The translations under genes were made by a program, and so were the position numbers. Below, in pieces: positions 24,701 to 35,055 of a stretch of 64,000 nt of DNA. Each line of letters begins with the position of its first letter. The stretch's first letter is position 1. Source of the DNA: Mesaphorura yosii (lineage: Eukaryota; Arthropoda; Collembola; Poduromorpha; Tullbergiidae); the NCBI GenBank assembly GCA_009869945.1, contig WIXG01000166.1, positions 62,001 through 126,000 on the forward strand, given 5' to 3'. The notes beneath the pieces were generated by a model. It saw only the letters and a list, made by a program, of their open reading frames with translations, was not told where the DNA came from and ran no database searches.

Positions 24701-25787
24701 TCGTGACAGGGGAGCAGTTACGAGCACTCAGAGCAATTTGAGCTCAATTTATAATGCCAGTCGGTAAAGTATGAAATGAAACATGTGCGTGGCAAAAGTA
24801 AAATGATTTTATGGTTTTCTTCAATTTCATTCTGACTCGATGTTTATGCGTTTAAGTTTGCAGACCGGGCCTGGAATCTGTTTACAGTTACAGAAGCCGG
24901 CTGTGCAAAACGTCAAATTCAATGCGAGCAATAATTTTGCAGTATTGGGCTCCCTCGTTTCATTTTCAATGCTAAAAATACATTGGCGATACATTGTGCA
25001 CATTGTTCCATTTAAAAATAGGCGAAAGGCGAGTTTGATAGATTCTTGTGCAATTTACAAGAAACGAGGAGCAGCGAGAGCACGCAACCCAACCCGCCGT
25101 AGTCCCGTGCTATAATCATAATCATATCAGGCTCCAAAAGGCCAAGTTTGCTTTGACTTTGCGTAAATTTTCCTTTCATTTCTGTAATGAGATTCATTTT
25201 GGGTGTGTTTCCTTAACCAGCAACAACTCGTCTCATCTCATCTGCGCATTTCTCTGTTCCACTGACTTGACTTGACTTTCCATTTCTTTTATCTCACAGT
25301 CGTCCCAGTCGCAGTCGCAGCTCAGCTTTGCTTGTCTGGCTGACAGGAACACTAGTGAGTGTTGAAATTCTATGAACCACAATCACAACGAGCAAGCGGC
25401 TCCGCATCGCTTGAAGAAATCCAGGTGTACGACTTTATTTTTGGGCCATCTTGATACGGGAAACGCCATCGCGTCGTGGTATTTTTGGATCGCGATCCGC
25501 CCGGCTTGCTCTGACAGTCAGTCAGGCAGATTTTGAAGGCAATTCAACTCCAACTTTCCGCCGCAGCTATGTGACTGTGATTTTGCCTCCTGCAGTGCTT
25601 CGTGCCCCTGTCAGTGTCAGTGCAAGTGCAAGTTCATCATCCATTGTACCATTGTTGTTGGTGGTGGTATGGTGGTGGGGTACGCTGAGATAAATTTGTT
25701 TCGGTCCCAGCGAGTTAATGATGCGTGTATTCCAATGTGACTGAACACGGACGAGGACGAGACACAGTGAGGGCACACACGCACACG
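21732..25787. other. Intergenic region, no gene seen
   Basis: About 4 kb of AT-leaning sequence. AATAAA at 22017-22022 probably ends the upstream protease-homolog mRNA. The longest open frame (23665-24024) has no family resemblance or flanking splice logic. It may include upstream exons or control DNA of the Ig gene. Confidence 0.45.
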
Positions 25788-27974
25788 ATGGAATCTGGAA
25801 CGAGAGCAAATCGCAATAGCAATCGCACATTGCTACAAATCATTCAATTAGCATTCTGTCTCGTGTTGTTGTCGAGTGTGGGTGGGTCTTCTTCATTACT
25901 GACATCATTAGCAAGACAAGAAGCAGCAGCAGCAGCCAGTCGAATCGATAGTGGTCGTCCTCCATCGCTGTCATTACGCGAGCCGCTTCATAAAGTACAA
26001 ATTATCGAAGATGACGGCGACGACGATGGCGATGGCGAGTATTACTTTGATTTAGAAAACGAACTTTCGTCAGAATCGAAACCGTCGTTGCCGTTACGTG
26101 CTGGCACTGGAGGTTCAAGAGTAAGGAGAACGAGGTCACCCAATCCATATGCGTACGCGTACTCGTACGAGCGACGAGTTCTCAATCGTGCACAAGAAGG
26201 TTCGTAGTTTAGTTTGAATTGATTTTGATTTTATGCATTGCCTCGCGCTGTACGCCCAAAAGAGCTCTGAAATGCTCATTAAGAATCGTAATTCGTCGCG
26301 TTTTCCTTCGGCCTCTGAATAATGAGCTTCTGCATATTTAGGCACTAATTAATTACTCGTCCGTCCACGTGCGTTCGGCTTCAGTGCAATAGATTTATGG
26401 GTCGACTGTTTTTCAAATGATTCATGTGCCTATGCTCTGCGCTGTGCCCAGATGGAATAACTCTCGCCTGGCTTGGCACTTTGGGCTGGCGTGGCAGTGG
26501 CGTGGGTGGTGTGAAACTGTGATTTTGAAACCAGCCGTATCGCATCGCGGATGAATGAATTATTGCACAGGTCCAAACCCAAACCCAAATGAATGAACCA
26601 CCACCATTCATTAAACACAATATTTTTCTAAAATTTTCGCCTTTTTGCAAATAAGGAAACAGTTTTCATAAACAACGCGAACACGCATGAGAAGTTGAGT
26701 TATGCGAAGGAATTTTGTTTATGTTTATGACGAGCAGGATAAACTTCTTGGTTTCTTAAATGAATCATGCCAGTGTAACTTGAGATGTTATTCAAACCCA
26801 GCCACAGCACTGCAGAGAGCACAGGACAGATGAGATGTATCTCTCACGAAATGTCTTTCTTCGTACTCCCCACGAACCAATAAATTCTTTCGCTGCTTGC
26901 GAAATTGTTAACATTTCGTTCACTCTGGCTTGGCAGGACCACCGAAGATTCAGCCGACAGTGTCCAATGTGCAGGCGATCGTTGGTTCAAATGTGACACT
27001 CGAGTGCTTCATCGAGTCCTACCCGCAGTCTGTTAATTACTGGATAATTAACTCGGAACGACTGCAAGCAGACACGGACAAGTACAAAATCAGCGATGAC
27101 CGAACCAACGCGAGGAATTTCGAGTACATGAATCGACTTAGGCTCCATATCATTAACGTGGATGGAAATGACTACGGGAGCGTCTTTAGTTGCTTTGCGA
27201 CGAATGAATACGGCACCAACTACAAAGCGATTAGAATCGCAGGTAATCGGCATACCACCTCCATTTTTCTTTGTGCCGTACCCCGTAAGAGCGGTTGTGA
27301 CGACTTTGGCTCTCTTGCAGGACACCAGCCAATAATTGAGGGAGCGGAGGAACGTTTGACGACAGTCGAGGCTTCGATCGGTTCGGGCTTCGTGCTGGAG
27401 TGTATAATTTCTGCAGTACCTGATGGCATCAACTACTGGACAAAATGGCGCCGTACGAAGTCGAAAGGTGAGCCAGCACGAGCAATAAAATGCCAACTGA
27501 TATTAAACTGGAACTTCTATGGCCGAGTTTCAGATGAGACGGTAAATTCCACGGCGCGGATCAGCCTAACGCAGCATCCGTACAACGACAATCTGTATAA
27601 GTCCGTCTCGCGCCTCCGTGTGATTAATGTGGAGTTGGAAGACTTTACAACGTACAAATGCAAGTCAAAAAACAGGAATGGGGAAGCAGAGAGGAAATTT
27701 CAAGTCATTAGTAAGTGAAATGAATATTACAAGCACAAGGAAAGAAATGGTGACAAGTTACCCGCATAACAGATGATCATGTTAATTGACGGGTTACGTT
27801 TGCCTCTGCATTTGCTTCTTCTGTGTAATTTTAGAGTCGGGTTACGTGCTGCCGAAAAGGAATGACAAGCTTACGTCGAATTCTGCGCCAGCCGCATCAT
27901 TGCCAAAAAGTAACACGAATCTCGAACTAATTTTTATATTTTCAACGAGTTTATTTATTACGAGTTTAAGGTGA
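25788..27974 (+). CDS. Two-Ig-domain cell-surface protein, probably GPI-anchored
   Basis: Immunoglobulin-superfamily protein resembling the third Ig domain of lachesin/DIP-type adhesion molecules. Five exons (25788-26199, 26937-27242, 27321-27467, 27534-27710, 27835-27974) join in frame to 393 residues. The N terminus has a hydrophobic segment after a polar start (QLAFCLVLLSSVGG), a poly-Ala/Gln patch, an acidic run (EDDGDDDGDGEYYFD) and a basic RVRRTR site. Ig domain 1 has VTLECFIES, YWI and VFSCFATNEYG; Ig domain 2 has FVLECIISAVPDGINYWTKW and TTYKCKSKNRNGE. The tail ends in a hydrophobic stretch (LIFIFSTSLFITSLR), as for a GPI signal. Exon 1 is joined to the Ig exons across a 737-base intron with a weak GTTCGT donor. 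That join is the least certain part, and a missing first exon or Ig domain is possible. Confidence 0.72.
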
Positions 27975-28108
27975 TATATTTTGCTTATCGATTTTAGCTA
28001 AATTATTGAAACCGTGTGATTACAGCAGTCAAAAAAGGCCAAGTTGACAGGCATTAAAATTAAAATAGCAACAGCTTTAAAGTAGTTGAGCTGAAGCTAT
28101 TTCGGCTT

Positions 28109-30051
28109 TTAGTAAACTCGCATGACTTGACCAATTGAATATTTGCGAATTAAACCGTCTCGGCACGCCGTGAAAATGTAATTTCCATCATGCTTCACTT
28201 GGTAAATTGGATCCGAATCGGATCCTGTGCACTGGACATATTTTCTTGAGCTATCGTGGAAGTTCGGGTTCACAAGAGTGACTGTACCGTCGGACTTCGT
28301 CGCCCAGAAGAAACGGTTCGACTCGTCCACTCCTGGCTTCGATGATGGTGATCTTGGGTGGCACATCAGGTCCAGAATCGGTGTTTGTGTGGCGAAAGAA
28401 ATTAATTTGGAGAAAGGCACGACCTTGCGTAAGTCAAAGAGTTCTATCTGCCCACTCTCGCAACCAACAAGGAAGGAATTGGATCCATTCGCAACAACTT
28501 TATTGATCATCGACGGAAGTTGAAGGGAAAATACCTCCTTTCTGGCTCCAATACTAATTCCTAGCAGCTTACGATCTTCTCTTGCTAGTAACAACAGCTT
28601 TCCTTGAGTTCCGATCTCACGATCACCTTAAATCAATGTAACAAGTAAATTAAGCGAACAGCGCTTCAAGGAAAATAACCCGATTTCGAAATCTTACTCA
28701 TGTTGGGAATTGAGTGACCGATGTCGATGCTGGACGGTGGAATCAGCGCACAGGATGTAATCGGAATCCCGCAGTCGACTAGGGTTGCCAAACATTTGCT
28801 TTCACCACAATCCCATAACTTCGCACTTCCATCTCTACAATGATGATAGGTTTATTTGTTAAACAGTGTACTGAGCGCTGAGTACAACTTCCACTTACTT
28901 GGACACAGAAATAACGTTACGTCCTCGTTCGACAATACAAGTGTCATTAACGGACGCCGTGTGGCCGCGCAATGTTACTGGACCTGGACACACAAAGGCA
29001 TTGCTAAAATTTAGCAAAAATTAATATTTTACAGATATTTTGAAACTGAGAATTGTTGACTCACATTCTCCAGTTTCGGCCGACCAAATTTTCAGGGACA
29101 TATCAGCGCCGGCAGAGAGGATCACAACACCGGAAGGAAAGAAACGACAAGTGTAGACATCAGCCAAGTGCCCAGTCAGCGTTCTCTGAGATTATAAAAT
29201 CATCCAGTGAAACTTCATGCATTCCAGTTTGAAATAAGCATGACGCTGCAACTCAACGCAACTGTGTAATTAACATCTATGAATAAAGAGACTCACCCGA
29301 ACGTTTCCGGTCTCAGTCTCCCAAATTTTAAGTTCGTTATTTTGACACACTGATACACCAAGGCCGCCTTCTGTTACGTCCATTGAAACAATCTGTGCGT
29401 GCAATTGTCATCATGAATTCTCCTTATGCTAAAGAAAATTTCTTGTACTTACACTTTTGGTATGGGTCTTATTGAAAGTAGAAATAGGCGCAATAAAGCT
29501 ACATTCGTCTCCAGTCTTTTTGTCCTGAATTGTGAGCACGTGTTGTGAAGTTTTATTTTTTAAAACAACGAATGGTTCAGATCCAACTATTTCTGAGCCC
29601 TTGTATTTCAAGTCCCCATGAATTGACTGGTGTCCTGGATGTCGAACGGTTACCCATGATGTGCCTTTTGTGGAACTATTGCGAAAAACGAAAACAACGG
29701 TGTACTGTTAGAAGTAAAACGCAGTAGTTACTCCTCGGCCTTCTTTACCTTAAGGCGTCATCCCAATCACACTGTATCCCAAAGAACGGCAAAGACATGG
29801 CAGGAGGATTTTCCATATCATGTGCAGAGACTGCCATCATTTCCACGTCTTCTGTAAAATGAAATGAACACTTATATATTTAATGTAAAAAATATCACGA
29901 AAGAAAGTACAGGTTTCGATTTCATACCTACAAGATTATTGGTAATATTCGTGATGATAGGATTCGATGCAATGTTAACGTTGGCCAGTATTTGATTATC
30001 TGGAGCAGGTTCGTCGTCGTCGAGTCTGCGGCGCTTCACAAAATTATACAT
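28109..30051 (-). CDS. PAAF1: Proteasomal ATPase-associated factor 1
   Basis: WD40 protein PAAF1 (Rpn14 in yeast), a chaperone that binds proteasome ATPase subunits during assembly of the 19S base. Eight exons read on the minus strand (30051-29928, 29851-29749, 29675-29453, 29392-29297, 29185-29065, 28983-28899, 28834-28698, 28626-28109) give 468 residues, longer than human PAAF1 (392) because of an N-terminal extension with a basic KRRR and acidic stretch. Family landmarks in order: IQCDWDDAL, KIWETETGNVRRTLTGH, VYTCRFFPSG, SLKIWSAETGECP, RGRNVISVSKDG, AKLWDCGESKC, REIGTQGKLLLLARED and TACRDGLIRKY. The start is the first ATG after an in-frame stop. It is transcribed away from WDTC1. Confidence 0.92.
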
Positions 30052-30894
30052 GGGAATGGGCGTTGTGGCGAGCACAGAAGCAGTTCCATTAAACTAAGCC
30101 CAACTATCCCTGCCCTACCAGATAGTTGATAGTCCTAGCAAAAGCGATTAAAGCAAAAGTATTTACACTCTAAAATTTAACCCCAATCCCAGCTCGATAC
30201 TTGCTAATGAACTGTTAATTTATTACTTACTTGATTCTTCCCAAATTCTAAAGCCCTCTGATGGAAGTTCGCCTGACGTATGTCTCAAGAACGAAGAACG
30301 CCAAGGTCGGTGTCAAAAATAAGTAATTTAACAGATCGTAAATTAAATTAATTTATTATTATTGTGTGGTATGAAACGAAGCCGGAAGGAGTTTCTGCTG
30401 GAGCTTAGAAATACCGAAAGAGTCTGTCTGCGTGACTTTGTGCTGTTTATGCATGTTCGGCAGAATTTAAAAATAGAGTGCCAGACTTCTTGTCAAACAA
30501 CACATGAGACTGGCAAAGAGGTAAACACGAAACGACGGAATATGAAATCGCAAAAACATTTACATACGAATTGTTGTGGACATGAATTGGGTATGAATCA
30601 TACGTATGATAATTAGTAGTAAGATAATGGTTAATTAACTATTATTGTGGGAAAACAGGCACAGTCAAGTTGTAAGCATTTCCGCCGTCTGTCAGTGTCA
30701 AGGTAAGTAATGGTCAGGCGATTCTGGTGAGCGGCGAAATTAAAATTGTAGCCAATGGATTTTAATTTGACGCAAATTGTTATTTTTATATTCTGGCTTG
30801 GACAATCAGCGAATACCTGGCAGATGACGTCTATTACCAAATTGAATTCTGATAACTTAATACTGTTCTGATCCTTTATTTCATCTTGCGAAAG
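30052..30894. promoter_or_regulatory. Shared upstream region of PAAF1 and WDTC1
   Basis: 843 bases between the start codons of two divergent WD40 genes. No coding exon is supported. It must hold both promoters and 5' untranslated regions; no TATA box was recognised, which fits housekeeping promoters. Confidence 0.5.
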
Positions 30895-33809
30895 ATGAAG
30901 AAATCAAAAAACTTCGTGCCTGAGCTCTTCCAAAGGGAATTACATGTAAGGAATTAAATTTTTAGTGATTGATGCTGGTGATGAACATGATTGAATGTGA
31001 ATAGGAGGGAGTTATGTTGATAATACCGATTTCTAGATCAACCATGGCAAATTGGAGAAAAAATTCAAGGTCACAGACAATTTCATCCGCCGCCTTGGGC
31101 TTTCAGGAGAATTAGAAGGACATACAGGATGTGTGAATTGTTTGGAATGGAATACAACTGGGAGGTAAGTCGTAATGCAGTTTCCAATTATATAGCTGCA
31201 ACATGTGACGACGGTACGATGTTTATTCTCGTCACAGTTTGTTGGCCTCAGGATCAGACGATGTCTTCGTGAATATTTACAACCCATTTAGAAAGAAACT
31301 GATAGTTGGCATTCCGACTGGACATCAAGGGAACATCTTTTCGGTGAAAGTGAGTTAGACTTCAATACCCAACCTGTGGATAAGGCTTCTGAGATTGTCG
31401 TCCTAAGTATTTTTGAATCTATTTGCTCTTAGTTTATACCTAACACTAATGACCGCCATATCCTGTGTGGTGCTGCGGATCACACAATACGATTACATGA
31501 CGTTTCAACCAAAGATGTATTGGCCGTTTGCAGTTGCCATTCTGGCCGCGTCAAACGCCTCGCCACAGACACAGCAACGCCAAGCTTGTACTGGAGTGCC
31601 GGCGAAGATGGTCTGATTATTCAGCACGATTTGCGCGAGTCACACACTTGTCCAACGGATTCCCGGAAGCCAGACAACGTGCTACTTGATCTGAAGGCAT
31701 ACATTGGGCCGAAGGCAGAGGCAAAATGTTTAACTGTAAATCCTGTGAGGCCTGAGATTCTTGGTGTCGGAGCAAATGATCCCTTTGCTCGACTTTATGA
31801 TCGTCGGATGATTAAATTGCAAACGGGAGAGTCGGATGTTGAAGGACTTATGTCCGGAACTGTTCAATACTTTGTACCTGGTAAGCTAATCTCAACTTGT
31901 CCGCTTGATGTATGCTAACTTACTAATGATTTGATTAGGTCACTTGCCTAGTCGAAGTACGAGCAATAAACGAAAATATCGCTCATTAGCGTCGACGTTT
32001 GTTGCATTCAATCCGGAAGGAACTGAATTGTTGGTTAACCTGGGAGGAGAGCAAATCTATCTATTCCCTTTAACATCCGATTTGCAAAACACGAATAAAA
32101 AGTTTTGCTTCTCCGACTCTTCTACAGTAGCAGGCAGTAAGTTTATTTAATTTTCTTGCAAGAGTTTAGTTTATATTATGTGATTCGTCTGAATTACAGG
32201 TCAATCAGCGAAGGACCAACCTACACCGAGCAACGGCTACAAAAACGGGCACATTAGCCACGAGAATAAGGAAAATGATCGGAATATATTAGTAAAGCTT
32301 ACTGATAAGAAGCTGCTTCCGTCGGATATCGAAGCAATCAAATCGAAGGTACTTAAGAAGTATTTTCTGGAATTATACGCAGATTCGCACTTACGTTGAT
32401 GTCTTTAAACCCAAAAACCACAGGCAAATGAAGCTTTTTCAACTGGCAAGTACGCGATCGCCATTACTTTATACAACGACGCAATTTCAAGATATTCTGA
32501 ATCTGCTGTTTTGTATGGAAATCGTGCTGCAGCTTTGCTTAAGAGAGGATGGTAAGTAGATCAGGAGGAGGAAATCTGCGTAAGTGACTTAGCTTGCTTA
32601 CAACAAATATTATCTTCATCTTCAGGGAGGGAGATGTGTATGAGTCACTGAAGGACTGCTACTGTGCCATAACAATTGATCCCCAACATTATAAAGCTTA
32701 CTTGAGGTAAGAATTACAAATCCCAAGCATTTGGCAAATCTGCCAAGCAGACATTGGCCACTTAAGGACTGAATGGCATTTGTTCTAGAATGTGTCGCTG
32801 CTTATACGAGCTCGGGTGGTACGAAGAAGCCTTGTCCACGATCAACCAATTCAAACTCAAGTTTCCAGAATTTGCGTCAACAAATTCTTGCAAATCGTTA
32901 GAAGACGAAGTTCTCAAAGCAATAAAGAAAGTTAAGTCCACGTCTCAAAGCTCAACATCGCCGTCTTCCACGCGAACAAACTCGTCCTCATCAGATCAGT
33001 TTCCCCTCTCAGACTCTGGACCTTCTGGCACTCCTACGTCTTCACAATCCAGCGACTCGAGCCGTGATAGGAATTTTTTTCTTCGGTTTACTAGCACAAC
33101 GTTCAGCGCAGATAGTTCCAATTCTGAAAGCTTTCAGGAAGAGCCTGAAGTTGAGCAAGTGGAATTCAGCGGAGTTTTCGACGGCGACAGCGAAGACAGA
33201 TCTTCCCACAATGGACGAACCAAGCAAAAGAAGATGCCCCAATTTCATGATAACGAAATTCAGTACCAAGACAAAGCATTTGATTACACTGAAAGATACT
33301 GCGGCCATTGCAACACAACCACAGACATCAAGGAAGCGAATTTCTTTGGTGAAAGTTACATTGTAGCTGGTTCTGATGATGGTAGTTTCTTCATCTGGAA
33401 TCGTGAAACCACAAATATTGTCAAAGTCATCCGTGGGGACGAATCAATTGTAAACTGCCTCCAACCGCATCCTTCCACATGCCTTCTAGCCACGAGTGGA
33501 ATTGAATCCGTTGTTCGTCTTTGGAGTCCATTACCAGAAGTACGTCGTGATTTTAACAGCTTAAGCTTTTATGTTGAGTTTATGCTATTGAATTTTTAAT
33601 GAACATTTTTCTTTCAGAATGACCAAACAGGGAATGAGAGAACAGTGGAAGACTGGGACAACGCGGCGTTGGCGAATCAAAAGAGGATGAAGTCAAACCC
33701 TTTCGAAATGATTCTTATGAACTTAGGCTATCGCTTGCATGGCTCGAGTGATAACGAGCAAGGAGACGAAGATCTTGACAGCTCAAACCTGCGGTGCAAT
33801 CCTTCATAG
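30895..33809 (+). CDS. WDTC1: WD and tetratricopeptide repeat protein 1 (adipose)
   Basis: WDTC1, known as adipose in Drosophila, is a substrate receptor of the CUL4-DDB1 ubiquitin ligase linked to fat storage. Ten exons give 745 residues: 30895-30945, 31037-31164, 31238-31349, 31433-31880, 31939-32136, 32200-32348, 32424-32551, 32626-32706, 32789-33539 and 33618-33809. The order is typical. N-terminal WD40 repeats come first (FIRRLGLSGELEGHTGCVNCLEW, then FSVKFIPNTNDRHILCGAAD). TPR repeats follow (NEAFSTGKYAIAITLYNDAI, YGNRAAALLKRGW), then a Ser-rich linker, then C-terminal WD40 repeats with YCGHCNTTTDIKEANFFGES and GDESIVNCLQPHPS, which are nearly invariant in the family. The Ser/Thr linker (about 32940-33130) makes it longer than human WDTC1 (677). 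Key words are quoted in pieces; all introns are GT-AG. Confidence 0.93.
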
Positions 33810-34793
33810 GTTGAATTAAAACCAACATTAATATGAAGGGCGAAAGATATTTTCGTATAATAACTTAGCTAAAAACACAGAAACACAGGATGCAAAGAGC
33901 AAACAATGCTTCCGAGTTTTAAGTAAGATACCGTTGTAAGTTGCGAGTTATTGCTTGCGTCTGACTCCATTGTAATTCATCAACTGTTACACTGTTGATG
34001 TTTTGATCTAAAATATTAATTGATCGATTTATTACAGATGCACGCTTGCCCTAGCTTTTTAGTCATAGTCAAAAGTAGTCATTAAATACCAAAATACGCG
34101 TTAACGACTTTATTCCGGAATTTCGTGAAGCAGAGTAAAGAAAGTATGCAGTGGTTTGTACCATCGTTACTCGTTAGTACGAAGGCTGAGGTTATGAATT
34201 TTAATAAATAATTTAATTCCAGAATTATGAATGTTTCATTCATTTTTTCGTGAGCATAAAATTATCACGAGTCAAGAATGCGCATTTGGAGACCACACAC
34301 TGTCAATTTCAAAACTCAAGAAGTTGTGTAGACGAAGCGAAGCGCAAGACGAGTTATTAAGTTGTATCAACAAAATAATAAATCAGTCGAGTGAAACAGA
34401 TATCCAATCAAGTAGAGTCTTTCCAGTCTTTCGTTGACCTTAGATTGGGTACTTGTACGATAAGAGTTGTGATGTGCAATTACATCATCCACTCAATTCA
34501 TTTAATAACCTTCATTCAGTCTACCTCACTACACGATTAAATGAAGAGGGTGCTGTCAAATCCTTTCTTTCAAGATGCATTTCTATTCCATGAAAAATCA
34601 GTCGTTCAGTCTTGATGGTCATGATTCTCGAAAATCCCAGTCACGGTGACACAAAGAGAAACGGCATGGTGAGAATTCCCCAGCCGAAGTCAATTGAATG
34701 AACTTTAGTGCCCTCCGCAGTAATGTCAATGTATCAAAGATCAACCTGCATGAGGATCACGTAAATGTAGACGTTAAACTGGCTAACGCCGGT

Positions 34794-34811
34794 ACGTAAT
34801 TACGTGCACGT
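34794..34811. promoter_or_regulatory. Overlapping palindromes upstream of vitellogenin 1
   Basis: ACGTAATTACGT (34794-34805) is a perfect 12-bp palindrome. It overlaps ACGTGCACGT (34802-34811), a perfect 10-bp palindrome. These could bind dimeric bZIP, bHLH or nuclear-receptor type factors; this is inference only. Confidence 0.25.
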
Positions 34812-34863
34812 ACGCGGATGTAGTGAGCGGAGTCAATAAAGTTAAAGGATCGAATTGCAATTG

Positions 34864-34877
34864 TGTTTACTGTTTAC
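34864..34877 (+). promoter_or_regulatory. Tandem forkhead-type sites upstream of vitellogenin 1
   Basis: TGTTTAC occurs twice back to back, 179-192 bp before the vitellogenin 1 ATG. TGTTTAC matches the forkhead/FOXO core. Forkhead factors are known to help drive mosquito vitellogenin expression; their use here is inferred. Confidence 0.35.
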
Positions 34878-35055
34878 ACTTCCTTAATCTTACTTTCTGA
34901 TTTCGCTTATCAATTCAGTAATGGCATAAACTCGATACTCGACCGATTTCAGACGTCGTCACGTCACACGTATAATTCGCTCGTCTTGTCAGTCTACAAT
35001 AAATTTTAAGACACCACTAAAATTACGAGTTGGACGAACGTCCGGTAAATCAAAA

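Larger units (their letters stand above)
33810..35055. other. WDTC1 3' flank and vitellogenin 1 upstream region
   Basis: No gene seen. An AATAAA at 34203 may end WDTC1. The distal part carries tandem forkhead-like words and overlapping palindromes listed separately. Confidence 0.5.

Noticed and set aside
34971-34994. TATAATTC and TCAGTC as a core promoter for vitellogenin 1
   Set aside because: The spacing is only about 20 bases, too short for a standard TATA-initiator pair, so it was not annotated.
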